NCBI GenBank assembly: GCA_963681505.1
Contig: OY811986.1
Location: forward strand, 5,721,738-5,785,737
Length of the DNA: 64,000 nucleotides
Direction: 5' to 3'
Origin: Eunapius fragilis
Taxonomy: Eukaryota > Porifera > Demospongiae > Spongillida > Spongillidae
Shown: in pieces, positions 52,801 through 64,000 of the stretch
How positions within the stretch are numbered: the first letter of the stretch is position 1
Layout: every line of letters starts with the position of its first letter
Made by a program: the position numbers and the translations under genes
The notes under the pieces: generated by a model
Databases searched by the model: none
The model's input: only the letters and a program-made list of their open reading frames with translations
Told to the model about the DNA's origin: nothing

Positions 52801-55734
52801 CAATCATCTGGGACACAGAGGCTGGGTACACTAGAACCCAATGAGACTCTGGTGCAGGGACTTTGCGTCGAATCTGGGTGGGAATCAGAGAACAAGTAAG
52901 ATGGAGACCAATACACTGGGGGCTAATCTATACCCCCCCCCCCCCCCCCCCCCCCCCACCCAAAATTTCACCATATCCATGATGCATGCATACCAATGAA
53001 TGTTGGTTTGAGTGGATGGTAAAGTGTGATCAGGTCAAAAAGGTCAACCAACACACACCATCTCACCTTCTTGCAAACCTGTCTCATGTCATTGTTGAAG
53101 CTCTCCAACTCCTTCAGTCGAGTTACAAACTGCTCCTTACCCTATGGGTGTGTGTGCGTGTCCCCCCAGTTAACACCATCAATGGAAGCAGCAAACAAAA
53201 CTGCCGCACCTCATACCACAGACAGCACACCTCATACCCACAGCACACCTCATACCCACGGCACACCTCATACCCACAGCACACCTCATACCCACGGCAC
53301 ACCTCATACCCACGGCACACCTCATACCCATGGCACACCTCATACCCATGGCACACCTCATACCCACGGCACACCTCATACCCACTGCACACCTCATACC
53401 CATGGCACACCTCATACCCACTGCACACCTCATACCCACTGCACACCTCATACCCATGGCACACCTCATACCCACGGCACACCTCATACCCACTGCACAC
53501 CTCATACACACGGCACACCTCATACCCACAGCACACCTCATACCCACGGCACACCTCATAACCACAGCACACCTCATACCCACGGCACACCTCATACCCA
53601 CAGCACACCTCATACCCACAGCACACCTCATACCCACGGCACACCTCATACCCACGGCACACCTCATACCCACGGCACACCTCATACCCACAGCACACCT
53701 CATACCCACAGCACACCTCATACCCACAGCACACCTCATACCCACAGCACACCTCGGCACACCTCATACCCACAGCACACCTCATACCCACAGCACACCT
53801 CATACCCACGGCACACCTCATACCCACGGCACACCTCATACCCACGGCACACCTCATACCCACAGCACACCTCATACCCACAGCACACCTCATACCCACA
53901 GCACACCTCATACCCACAGCACACCTCATACCCACGGCACACCTCGGCACACCTCATACCCACAGCACACCTCATACCCACAGCACACCTCATACCCACA
54001 GCACACCTCATACCCACGGCACACCTCATACCCACAGCACACCTCATACCCACGGCACACCTCATACCCACGGCACACCTCATACCCATGGCACACCTCA
54101 TACCCATGGCACACCTCATACCCACGGCACACCTCATACCCACTGCACAACTCATACCCATGGCACACCTCATACCCACTGCACACCTCATACCCACTGC
54201 ACACCTCATACCCATGGCACACCTCATACCCACGGCACACCTCATACCCACTGCACACCTCATACACACGGCACACCTCATACCCACAGCACACCTCATA
54301 CCCACGGCACACCTCATAACCACAGCACACCTCATACCCACGGCACACCTCATACCCACAGCACACCTCATACCCACGGCACACCTCATACCCACGGCAC
54401 ACCTCATACCCACGGCACACCTCATACCCACAGCACACCTCATACCCACAGCACACCTCATACCCACAGCACACCTCATACCCACAGCACACCTCATACC
54501 CACAGCACACCTCATACCCACGGCACACCTCATACCCACGGCACACCTCATACCCACAGCACACCTCATACCCACAGCACACCTCATACCCACGGCACAC
54601 CTCATACCCACGGCACACCTCATACCCACAGCACGCCTCATACCCACAGCACGCCTCATACCCACAGCACACCTCATACCCACGGCACACCTCATACCCA
54701 CAGCACACCTCATACCCATGGCACACACATCGTCTCACATTTCACATCTTCTCACATCCACCCCCACACAGTCACACTCACAGTGGCCACAGTTCTCAAT
54801 CGATGTATCTCTGTTGTAATCAGGTCACATCCTGTGCTCAACATCCTGGTCTGGTTCAGCAAGCTAACAGTGTGGTCACTCAGCTGGTAGTCCAGTCTGG
54901 TACGGAGCAGGTTCTGAGGGACATAGCCAAGTATTCCATCACATGGCCAGGAGGGTCTGGGGACTTACCTCAAAGTGAGAGATGACTCTATCTATGCTGT
55001 TAAGCATTGTTGATTCATCAAGCTACAGTAAGTATGGGAGGAGGGGAAGGAGGGAGGAGGGGTAGGTGGGAGGAGGGGAAGGAGGGAGGAAGGGTAGGTA
55101 GGAGGAGGGGAAGGAGGGAGGAGGGGTAGGTGGGAGGAGGGGAAGAATAGGTGGGAGGAGGGAAGGGTAGGTGGGAGGAGGGGAAAGGTAGGTGGGAGGA
55201 GAAGGGTAGGTGGGAGGAGGGGAAGGGTAGGTGGGAGGAGGAGAAGGTAGGTGGGAGGAGGGGAAGGTACATGTAGGTGGGAAAGGAGAGTTGAAGAGGA
55301 GCAAGCAAAAGCAATACAGAAATTGAGTAAATGAGGCATAGAAAGGCAGCAGCACCATATCCCTCATCTCTCAACTTCACCTCATCAAACCTTCCTTTTT
55401 CCCACCTCACCCTCACCTTATCCCACCTCACCCTCACCTTATCCCACCTCACACTCACCTTATCCCACCTCACCCTCACCTTATCCCACCTTCACCCTCA
55501 CCTTATCCCACCTTCACCCTCACCTTATCCCACCTTCACCCTCACCTTATCCCACCTTCACCCTCACCTTATCCCACCTCACCCTCACCCCCTCAAAGAA
55601 CCCATCAAACCTTCTCATTCTTAAGAAGCTCAATCAGATGGTCCAAGGCCTTCTCGTGCTGAGCCAGTTCATCTCTCACTGTTCCCATCTGGCGATACAG
55701 CTGCACATTGCATTCACCAAGTATCCTGCATCAG

Positions 55735-55809
<75 letters not shown>

Positions 55810-58478
55810 ACGCGCGCACATGTGGATATGAGTGCATGACATGGGTATGAGTGAGTGCATGTGTATGAGTGCATGTGTGTGAGTGTATGAGTGTGTGCAC
55901 AACTATCATTCAAACCACCCAGTAGCCATCGGTGGGTGGGGCTTACTTTACAGTGGTGGTCACCAAAAGGTGAATACGCATCAGCTTGTACACCACCAGA
56001 CATGCAAAGCCCAGCTGGTCGGCCTGGGAACCTGCTGCTGTCCCAAGAGCTCCCAATGCCTCTTCGATGTTGTTCTAGTGATACAGCAAGAAGTGGGCGT
56101 GGTGAAGAGAAGGGGGCGTGGTGAAGAGAAGGGGGCGTGGTGAAGAGAGTGTGTATAGTCGGTAAACGAGAAAGGATAAGTAAAGTAGGAGGAGATGAGA
56201 ATGGAAGGAGAGATGTGATGAGTTAAGCGAGGTATTGGGGGAGGTCAGGTAGGGTCTTAGGAGAGGGTCAGGTAGGGTATTAGGGGGAGGGTCAGGTAGG
56301 GTATTAGGGGGAGGGTCAGGTAGGGTATTAGGGGGAGGGTCAGGTAGGGTCTTAGGAGAGGGTCAGGTAGGGTATTAGGGAGAGGGTCAGGTAGGGTATC
56401 AGGTAGGGTATTAGGGGGAGGTCAGGTAGGGTATTAGCATAAGGAAATGAGATGTGGAACGGTTTGAAATGACAGAAGGGGTGCATACGTTTGGCTGCTA
56501 ACCTGTTGTTTCAGCTGGTCAACAATCAGCTCAGATTTGAAGGCCAATCGAGCCAGCAACATCAGCACAAGCAAAGCATCATAGTCGCCTACATGTGCAT
56601 GCATGTGCGCGCACACAAAAATAATAATAATTTGGAGGCACACAGTGTAATCAAATAATGCACGTCAAGCGGTTTGATGTGGTCATTGACATGCAACAGA
56701 CAAAGTGCACAGCACAATGTGTGTGCTGTGCACGTCCAAACCTCCTGTGGCCAGAAAGGAGCTGGGCATGAATGACTTGAGGTGGCTTATGTGCTCCAGT
56801 GCCTGCTGGGCCTCCAACTTGCGCAGTTCAAACTCAATAGTCTGCAACGTATCATCGAAAGGAGGAGGTGTTTGCAAAATGCTTTATGTTCTAGATAATG
56901 CACGCTCACCCTGGAGTACGACTTTGCCGCAGATGTACGCAGCTGCATGGAGTTGAGGTTGAGTAGGGAGTGTGCGGTGGTGGTGGTGGTGGTGGTGTCT
57001 GACTCCCTTCTCTGCTGCAGCTCTCTCTGTACGTCCCCCCTCTCCCTGAGGTCTTGTACCTCAATCTACATGTGAAGGGACAGGTCAATGGCTGCTGTAC
57101 TAAAATGGACACCAACACATACATGAACCACGTACATGAACTACACCACACCCCCTCCCGTCTTAACCTTAGCTCCACCTATTTAATGTTCATCAGATGT
57201 GCATACATACACATGCACACATACAGACATACATACATACATACATACATACATACACACACATACATACATACATACATACATACATACATACATACAT
57301 ACATACATACGTACATACATACATACATACATACATACATACATACATACATACATACATACATACATACATACACACATACATACACACACGCACACAC
57401 ACACACACATCACACCTGCAGCTGTTTCACCAGCTCCCTAAACTTATCAATGGTCTGCTGCTGGTCCACTATGGTCTCCTGAGCTGACTCAATTTCCTTT
57501 TCTTTCTGCATAGGAGATACACCCACAATGGTCACATATACTGTATACAGGCAATCATATCACATACACACACACACACACACACATACACACAGTGATA
57601 CACATAGTGATACACACACAAACACCCACACATACACACAAACATATTCACACATAGTGATATACACACAAACACCCACATACACACAAACATACACACA
57701 CATAGTGATACACACATCTTATAATCTATTACCAACAGTGACGGACACTATAAAGGGAATTGGTTTCTACGGTTACCTGTCGGACACTGTTGAGGCTCAT
57801 GTCAAGTTCCTCCCTGAGGTCATGCTCCGCCTCCATCCTCAGCTCTTCCTGCTGGTCACTGAGTTCTTTGAGGGCCTCAAGGTCACTGACGTTGTCCGTC
57901 AGCTGGGTGACCCTCTCTTCAAGCTGCAAGTTCCTGTCAGTCAGCTTCTCCACCATCTCCTCTGCGCCCATGGCAGCATCAACCTGCAGGAGGTAAGGCT
58001 CTGGAGTGAGCTAGTACGTGATGCCATCCTGCAACAACGATAGCAATGCAAGGCCTGCCTTCCCCATCCCTCCCCCCCACACACACACACTCCCTACCTT
58101 CTTTCAACTCTGGGACTGGGAGGTTGTAATAACAACAGCTTATGGTGTGGATGCAAGGGGTTAAATGTGGCAGCTTATGGTGTGGATGCAAGGGGTTAAA
58201 TGTGGCAGTTTATGGTGTGGATGCAAGGGGTTAAATGTGGCAGCTTATGGTGTGGATGCAAGGGGTTAAATGTGGCAGCTTATGGTGTGGATGCAAAGGG
58301 TTAAATGTGGCAGCTGAGGTAAACTAGCTATGCATCTCTCCCCTCACACAATATCCTCCTAACCACCCCTTCACAACCACCACCCCTTCATCCCTCTACA
58401 CGCTACATCCATCCCCACAAGCACACCCCTCTACTGACCTGTTCCTTCAGCTCATCCACCAAGGCTTCAGAAGCCTGT

Positions 58479-58510
<32 letters not shown>

Positions 58511-60159
58511 TGTGTGTGTATGTTGTGTGTTGTGTGTGTGTTATGTGCGTGTGTTGTGTGTGTGTGTGTTGTGTGTGTGTTGTGCGTGTTTTGTGTGTGT
58601 GTTGTGTGTGTGTGTTGTGTGTGTGGTTATGTGTATGTGGTTATGTGTATGTGCACATGTGATTGGTGGGTGTGGTTATGCTCGCGTGCTTATATATAGA
58701 ACACAAGAGCACATACGCGTAAGTCTACATTCAACTTTGCATTGATCTCCCTCAGCTGGGCGCTCTCTGCAGAACACTTCTCATACTCCTTGGTTAAGCG
58801 TTGGAGGTTAGACTTGTCCTGGGTTGAGATGTCCCTCAGCCTGTAGAGAAGGGAGGGAGAGGGAAAGGGAAGGAGAGAAGACGTTAGGGGAAGAGGAAGA
58901 AGGGAAGATGATGGAGAAGAGGAGGGAGGGAGGGAGGGAGGGGGAGGAAGAGAAGGAAGTGATGGGAATAAATGATTATAGGACCAATGGAGTGAGCCAC
59001 CAATACCTTACCAACCCCCTACCCAAACATAAGATAGCAATGACTATGTGTTAACCTCTGTTATGGCAACCAAAATGCCACGTGGCAACACATCAGATCA
59101 CATGACTAGTCACACCGTTGCGCTCACCTGACCAAAGCTTCCTTCAGTTTGGTGTTCTGTTGCTCCAACTGCTTCACCTGGAAGGTACAAGCCGCACCTT
59201 CCTTGCCCCCCTCACTGATCTCACTCTTGATCAGTTCCAGGTCAATAGTCAGCTCTTCCACCTTCTCCTTCAGTGCGTCATTCTCTGATTGCAAAGTGTC
59301 ACACTGAAGAAGAGGACAAGTGGAAGGGAGGGGAAGAGGAGAGGGAGGGGAAGAGGAGAGGGAGGGGAAGAGGAGAGTGAGGGGAAGAGGAGAGTGAGGG
59401 GAAGAGGAGAGGGAGGGGAAGAGGAGAGGGAGGGGAAGAGGAGAGGGAGGGGAAGAGGAGAGGGAGGGGAAGAGGAGAGGGAGGGGAAGAGGAGAGTGAG
59501 GGGAAGAGGAGAGGGAGGGGAAGAGGAGAGGGAGGGGAAGAGGAGAGGGAGGGGAAGAGGAGAGGGAGGGGAAGAGGAGAGTGAGGGGAAGTGGAGAGGG
59601 AGGGGAAGAGGAGAGGGAGGGGAAGAGGGAGGGAGGGGAAGAGGAGAGGGAGGGGAAGAGGAGAGGGAGGGGAAGAGGAGAGGGAGGGGAAGAGGAGAGT
59701 GAGGGGAAGTGGAGAGGGAGGGGAAGAGGAGAGGGAGGGGAAGAGGGAGGGAGGGGAAGAGGAGAGGGAGGGGAAAAGGAGAGTGAGGAGAGGAGGGAGG
59801 GGAAGAGGAGAGGGAGGGAAGAGGAGAGGGAGGGGAAGAGGAGAGGGAGGGGAAGAGGAGAGGAGGAGGGTTAGGGAGAACAGCGGAGGGAAGAGAGGAG
59901 GGAAGTGGGTGAGTATAGAGGAGGATGAAGAGGAATGGAAGGAAAAAAGAATGAGAGGTGATAAGAGGAGGATGATAGGAAGGGGAAAGAATGGAGAACA
60001 TAATTACTGTTAATAATTGGCCCGCAACACCCGATTGTACCTTCTCTTCAGCCATTTCCTTGTCTAATGTGGCCATCTCTACAGCATCAGAAAGCTCCTT
60101 GAAGTCTTCTTCAGCCTTCTGCTTGGCTAGGACTGACTCCTTTAATTCCTGTTAAAACC

Positions 60160-60221
<62 letters not shown>

Positions 60222-63106
60222 AGCACACACAACTTGGGAACAAAGCAGGATACACTACCTTCTTGGCTGCCCTTAGCTGTTGCTGCAGCTCTGTCTGAGA
60301 CTCAGACCACTTCATTTTGTAGTCCAACAACTGTAGGAGACCAGGAATGACCAAATGTAGGAGACCAGGAATGACCAAATGTAGGACCAGGAATGACCAA
60401 ATGTAGGACCAGGAATGACCAAATGTAGGACCAGGAATGACCAAATGTAGGAGACCAGGAATGACCAAATGTAGGACCAGGAATGACCAAATGTAGGACC
60501 AGGAATGACCAAATGTAGGACCAGGAATGACCAAATGTAGGACCAGGAATGACCAAATGTAGGAGACCAGGAATGACCAAATGTAGGACCAGGAATGACC
60601 AAATGTAGGACCAGGAATGACCAAATGTAGGACCAGGAATGACCAAATGTAGGACCAGGAATGACCAAATGTAGGAGACCAGGAATGACCAAATGTAGGA
60701 CCAGGAATGACCAAATGTAGGACCAGGAATGACCAAATGTAGGAGACCAGGAATGACCAAATGTAGGACCAGGAATGACCAAATGTAGGAGACCAGGAAT
60801 GACCAAATGTAGGACCAGGAATGACCAAATGTAGGACCAGGAATGACCAAATGTAGGACCAGGAATGACCAAATGTAGGACCAGGAATTACCAAATGTAG
60901 GAGACCAGGAATGACCAAATGTAGGACCAGGAATTACCAAATGTAGGACCAGGAATGACCAAATGTAGGACCAGGAATTACCAAATGTAGGACCAGGAAT
61001 GACCAAATGTAGGACCAGGAATGACCAAATGTAGGACCAGGAATGACCAAATGTAGGACCAGGAATGACCAAATGTAGGACCAGTAATGACCAAATGTAG
61101 GACCAGGAATGACCAAATGTAGGACCAGGAATGACCAAATGTAGGACCAGGAATGACCAAATGTAGGAGACCAGGAATGACCAAATGTAGGACCAGGAAT
61201 GACCAAATGTAGGACCAGGAATGACCAAATGTAGGACCAGGAATGACCAAATGTAGGACCAGGAATGACCAAATGTAGGAGACCAGGAATGACCAAATGT
61301 AGGACCAGGAATGACCAAATGTAGGACCAGGAATGACCAAATGTAGGACCAGGAATGACCAAATGTAGGACCAGGAATTACCAAATGTTTAGCAAAACAA
61401 CATATGCTATGTGCATACAAATGTGTACACATAGCAGGCCACACCCACTCACCTGTTGCAGCTGAACTTTCAGTTTCTCCACCTCCTTGTTGCGAGCCTT
61501 CTCATCCAACTTGGATTTCTGCTGGACGCTGTCCAACTTCTGCTGCAGGTCAGCCATTGTCTCCCCAGAGTCAGACTTCTCCCCAGAAGACTCCTACCAG
61601 AAGTGTGGAAATCGAGAGAGGGGGGGTCATAGAGGGGTGGTCATAGAGGGGGGGTCATAGAGGGGGGGTCATAGAGGGGGGAGCATTGAGAGTGGGTCAT
61701 TGAGAGGGGGTCATTGAGAGGGGGTCATTGAGGGGGGTCATTGAGGGGGGGTCATAGAGGGGGGAGCATTGAGAGTGGGTCATTGAGAGAGAGGCGGGGG
61801 TCATTGAGAGGGGGTCATTGAGGGGGGGGGAGGGGGAGGGGGGTCATTGAGAGGGGGTCATTGAGAGGGGTCATTGAGAGGGGTCATTGAGAGGGGTCAT
61901 TGAGAGGGGGGACTTTGAGGTGACCAAGACAAAAGGACACAGACAAGACATGGAAGCAGTGGGTGCAGGGGGTGTGATGTATGGGCCTCGGGATGCAGGG
62001 GGTGTGATGTATGGGCCTCAGGATGCAGGGGTGTGATGTATGGGCCTCAGGATGCAGGGGGTGTGATGTATGGGCCTCAGGATGCAGGGGGTGTGATGTA
62101 TGGGCCTTGGGATGCAGGGGGTGTGATGTACGGGCCTCAGGACAAAATGCACTGAACAATAGAGAAATGGGGTAGGAAGGAGGAGGAGAGGAGGAGGAGG
62201 AGGAGGAGGAGGAGGAGGAGGAGGAGGAGGGAGGATTGGAGAGGAGTGGAAGGGATGAACAAGCATTACTGACTAGATCAAAGCTAGATCCTTTGACTGG
62301 AGCTGGAAGAGACGCAACAGCTGGGATGGCAGCTTGTGATGGAATGACAGCAGGTTGAGGAGACACAGGAGGCTGTGGGTGACCTTCCCCAGACCCAGGA
62401 GGTTGTGAGGCACCTTCAGCGTGAACTTTCTGCAGACAATGCAACGTGCTCCCTTAAGAGTAACGCCCACACATATAGTAACTTAATATGCAACTTAAGA
62501 CAATTCGATATTCCACGCATATCCTTACTATTAGGTGCTTATAGTAAAATCCCACCTAACAACATAAAACTCCCATGCAGTGCACCCCCCCTCCTCGTCC
62601 CCCTCTATCTTCATACCTTGGAAGGCTGGGGAGGAGACAGTGCGGGGGATTTCTTCCCAACGCTCTGACCCTGGCTCGGCCCCATAGACTGCCGCCTTGG
62701 GATCCCAGAGCTCTGCGGCAGCGGAAGGCGCGACACTTCAGCCGTCAGCAGCTGGCGTTAATAACAACGCACGTGATATATTCAGTCCAGACCATCTTTA
62801 TTTAATTCTCACCTGAAGCTGGTTCTGCCGAACGAACAGCCCATGCATATCTGGGCAGGTGAAATATTGCTTGTCCGATACAACGCCATTGTTTTTGCCT
62901 TTCGGTTCATTCAGCTCCACGCCGACCCACTTTCCCGGAGCGAAAAGTGTTGTTCCAACATACCTTCGATCAAAGAACCACGTTAAAGGTGTATCGACAT
63001 TTCACTGTGGTGCCATTAACCTCACGGTCCCTTGTAGCCCCTTCTCCTTTACTAGGACTTTCGCCCCGATTTTTAGCGGTACCCCGTCGTCTTGAGATTC
63101 CGCCAT
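49835..63106 (-). CDS. DCTN1: Dynactin subunit 1 (p150-glued)
   Basis: p150 links dynein to microtubules and cargo. The ATG at 63106 starts [19 protein letters not shown]. The CAP-Gly exon reads [45 protein letters not shown]. Next are Ser/Pro-rich basic exons ([13 protein letters not shown]), then coiled-coil exons: [177 protein letters not shown] and a last exon ending [16 protein letters not shown], stop 49835-49837. Order and motifs follow human DCTN1 end to end. Introns hold most of the window's minisatellites. Exon limits are approximate. Confidence 0.93.
52442..52593 (-). repeat. (CCCT)n array just after a DCTN1 donor
   Basis: About 150 bp of pure CCCT on the plus strand. In sense RNA it is (AGGG)n starting a few bases after the donor CG|GTGAAGAGGG of the exon ending EPLELLR. 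It can form G-quadruplexes in RNA. Confidence 0.97.
53205..54722 (-). repeat. 18-bp minisatellite, about 84 copies, with a 758-bp higher-order duplication
   Basis: Consensus CACCTCATACCCACGGCA with G/A/T variants at the last variable positions. Rare variants recur at a fixed distance: CTCATACACACGG at 53501 and 54259, CTCATAACCACAG at 53555 and 54313. Both pairs are 758 bp apart, so half the array is a segmental duplicate of the other half. It sits in a DCTN1 intron; long frames read through it are artefacts of the 18-bp period. Confidence 0.97.
55030..55270 (-). repeat. Homopurine minisatellite before a DCTN1 exon
   Basis: GGTGGGAGGAGGGGAAGG-type units. In sense RNA it is CU-rich and abuts the acceptor of the exon encoding [18 protein letters not shown]. 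Confidence 0.95.
55390..55605 (-). repeat. Donor-like 21/22-bp minisatellite
   Basis: The plus-strand unit is CCTTATCCCACCTTCACCCT plus CA. In sense RNA each unit reads GATAAGGTGAGGGTG, containing AAG|GTGAGG, a near-perfect 5' splice site. The array starts right after the true donor AAG|GTTTGA of the exon encoding [13 protein letters not shown]. Confidence 0.9.
55738..55808. repeat. (TG)n microsatellite in DCTN1
   Basis: About 70 bp of TG on the plus strand, CA in the transcript, just upstream of the exon containing [16 protein letters not shown]. Confidence 0.95.
56225..56440 (-). repeat. 24-bp minisatellite, about 9 copies
   Basis: Consensus GGTCAGGTAGGGTATTAGGG plus GGAG, in the DCTN1 intron after the [16 protein letters not shown] exon. 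Confidence 0.9.
57190..57410 (-). repeat. (CATA)n microsatellite
   Basis: More than 200 bp of CATA with CA at both ends. In sense RNA it is TATG/TG and begins at the donor of the exon encoding [13 protein letters not shown]. Confidence 0.95.
58128..58312 (-). repeat. 35-bp minisatellite, about 5 copies
   Basis: Consensus CAGCTTATGGTGTGGATGCA followed by AGGGGTTAAATGTGG, in a DCTN1 intron. Confidence 0.92.
59312..59880 (-). repeat. 17-bp homopurine minisatellite
   Basis: Consensus GGGAGGGGAAGAGGAGA over 570 bp without pyrimidines except rare T. In sense RNA it is a C/U tract ending just before the exon beginning [17 protein letters not shown]. Confidence 0.97.
60163..60220. repeat. (CA)n microsatellite next to a DCTN1 acceptor
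   Basis: TG in sense RNA, ending about 15 nt before the acceptor TTTTAACAG of the exon encoding [16 protein letters not shown]. Confidence 0.95.
60333..61388 (-). repeat. 22/25-bp minisatellite derived from a 3' splice site
   Basis: About 46 units with plus-strand consensus ACCAGGAATGACCAAATGTA plus GG, some 25 bp with an extra AGA. In sense RNA the long form reads GGTCTCCTACATTTGG, and the array ends at GGTCTCCTACAG|TTGTTGG, the real acceptor of the exon [15 protein letters not shown]. Unit and acceptor differ by one base at the AG. Confidence 0.95.
61612..61910 (-). repeat. G-rich 14-bp array in DCTN1
   Basis: Units GGGGGTCATTGAGA/TAGA. In sense RNA it is C/U-rich (TCTCAATGACCCCC), upstream of the exon encoding [16 protein letters not shown]. 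Confidence 0.9.
61955..62128 (-). repeat. 30-bp minisatellite, about 6 copies
   Basis: Consensus GCAGGGGGTGTGATGTATGG followed by GCCTCAGGAT in the same DCTN1 intron, followed by a (GGA)n run at 62183-62230. Confidence 0.92.
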
Positions 63107-63230
63107 AGGATTAATACTTTAATTAGATTTTTCGGGCGGTTAATTAGAATTTGTTTACATGCAGGACAAAAGAAAATTGCAACAACAACATAGACACAGC
63201 AGTCCTCGATATACAAGGTCACTAAGCGGG

Positions 63231-64000
63231 CTACTTCTTTTCTGACGCGTCTGTAGCTTCTCCATCAGTGGTGTTGCTCTCCTTACTTTTCTGACCACCA
63301 CTCTCCCTCTCGCTTGCCATCTGTGAAGATCAGTGCTCTCATTAGATGTCATTCATTATACACTTAGGGGTATCCCCAAACTTGCCTTTCTGTACGCCAT
63401 CTCGAAGAGCTTCAGTGATGCCTTCTGCATCTCTGAGGTGGCCTGTTTTATGGACTCTGGTGTTGCCTCAGCCTTGGCAAGGATGTCTCGCACCTTCGCT
63501 ATCTCTTCACGCAGCTTGGTAGCCTGATAACAGACAACTTTCCTATATCAGTGTCTTCCAATTAATGCCCCTCCCCCAACTCACCTCATCAGCAGGCAGC
63601 TGGCTTTTAAACTCTTCCATTTTACTCTCAATATCATGAAGAATGCCCTCCGCTTGGTTAACAGCCTCAATCATGTCCTAGAAGTGAGGGTGGTCATATT
63701 GTATGATTGGGGAGGAGGGGGACATTGCATGAGGGAGGAGGGGACATTACATGAGGGAGGGGGGGACATTGCATGAGGGAGGAGGGGGACATTGCATGAG
63801 GGAGGAGGGGGACATTGCATGAGGGAGGGGGGGGGACATTGCATGAGGGAGGGGGGGGACATTGCATGAGGGAGGGGGGGGGACATTGCATGAGGTAGGG
63901 AGGAACATTGCGTGAGGGAGGGAGGAGGGGGACAGCATGATGAGGGAGGAGGACATTGCATGATGACTTTCTCACCTTTTTCTTTTTATCCTCTGCAGCG
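63231..64000 (-). CDS. HSPA9: Mitochondrial Hsp70 (mortalin), 3' end only
   Basis: This is the matrix chaperone of protein import and Fe-S assembly. Only the C-terminal lid is in the window and the gene runs off the right edge. Exons encode AAEDKKKK (63976-64000), [31 protein letters not shown] (63585-63676), [37 protein letters not shown] (63386-63523), and [20 protein letters not shown] to the stop at 63231-63233. The pattern VEAVNMAEG...QLPADE...[17 protein letters not shown] is specific to mitochondrial Hsp70. Its 3' end is 124 bp from the DCTN1 start on the same strand. Confidence 0.93.
63705..63965 (-). repeat. 23-bp minisatellite in HSPA9 intron
   Basis: Consensus GGGGGACATTGCATGAGGGA plus GGA, about 11 copies. 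In sense RNA it is pyrimidine-rich (TCCTCCCTCATGCAATGTCC) and lies between the AAEDKKKK exon and the acceptor of the DMIEAVNQ exon. Confidence 0.92.

Noticed and set aside
53026..54819. Long frames of Thr-Pro-His, Ala-Val-Gly-Met-Arg-Cys and similar repeats on both strands
   Set aside because: An 18-bp repeat keeps all six frames open. They lie in a DCTN1 intron and have no independent gene signals.
60142..61444. Frames of 120-380 residues reading [16 protein letters not shown] repeats
   Set aside because: Produced by the 22-bp minisatellite (66 bp equals 22 codons) inside a DCTN1 intron.

Overview
This 64 kb window is nuclear DNA from an animal. Every long gene is split by GT-AG introns, intergenic gaps are often only 100-200 bp, and the families are typical of metazoans: a Ki-67-like protein, the CPEB2-4 class, BNIP1/Sec20, TTC14 and dynactin p150. 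Short introns, head-to-head gene pairs and very many micro- and minisatellites suggest a compact early-branching animal genome. A sponge is my best guess, but that is inference; a cnidarian or another small-genome invertebrate is not excluded.

Layout. 209-5163 (+) is a Ki-67-like gene. 5327-7322 (-) holds two tandem MARCH5-type genes, one full length and one without a RING. 8003-13498 (+) holds two tandem CPEB genes. 15690-16124 (-) is a one-exon VOC/PhnB-like protein. 17322-18873 (+) is an SRSF10-like splicing factor. 19248-19773 (-) is V-ATPase subunit e, head to head with AUP1 (about 19970-22102, +). 22366-24868 is a 2.5 kb near-palindromic mobile or duplicated element. 25016-29124 (-) is SUCLG1, head to head across 113 bp with a pantothenate kinase (29238-30995, +). 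From about 31 kb to the right edge all recognised host genes are on the minus strand: BNIP1-like, an orphan membrane protein, PGM3, TTC14, SF3B4, TMEM53-like, DCTN1 and the 3' end of HSPA9.

The genes are mostly housekeeping: CoA and TCA metabolism (PANK, SUCLG1), UDP-GlcNAc synthesis (PGM3), splicing (SRSF10, SF3B4), translation control (CPEB), mitochondria (MARCH5, HSPA9, SUCLG1), ER and lipid droplets (AUP1, BNIP1), and microtubule motors (DCTN1). They do not form one operon-like system.

The most unusual features are: (1) a complete Ki-67 architecture with a 21-residue CDK-site repeat array; (2) tandem arrays that repeatedly sit against splice sites, pyrimidine-rich in the sense RNA at intron 3' ends and G-rich or donor-like at some 5' ends; (3) the palindrome at 22.4-24.9 kb, whose outer arms are nearly identical while its inner arms have diverged; (4) a RING-less MARCH5 paralogue. 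Exon limits were read by eye from splice consensus and protein similarity recalled from family knowledge, so ends of multi-exon genes are approximate unless exact positions are given.
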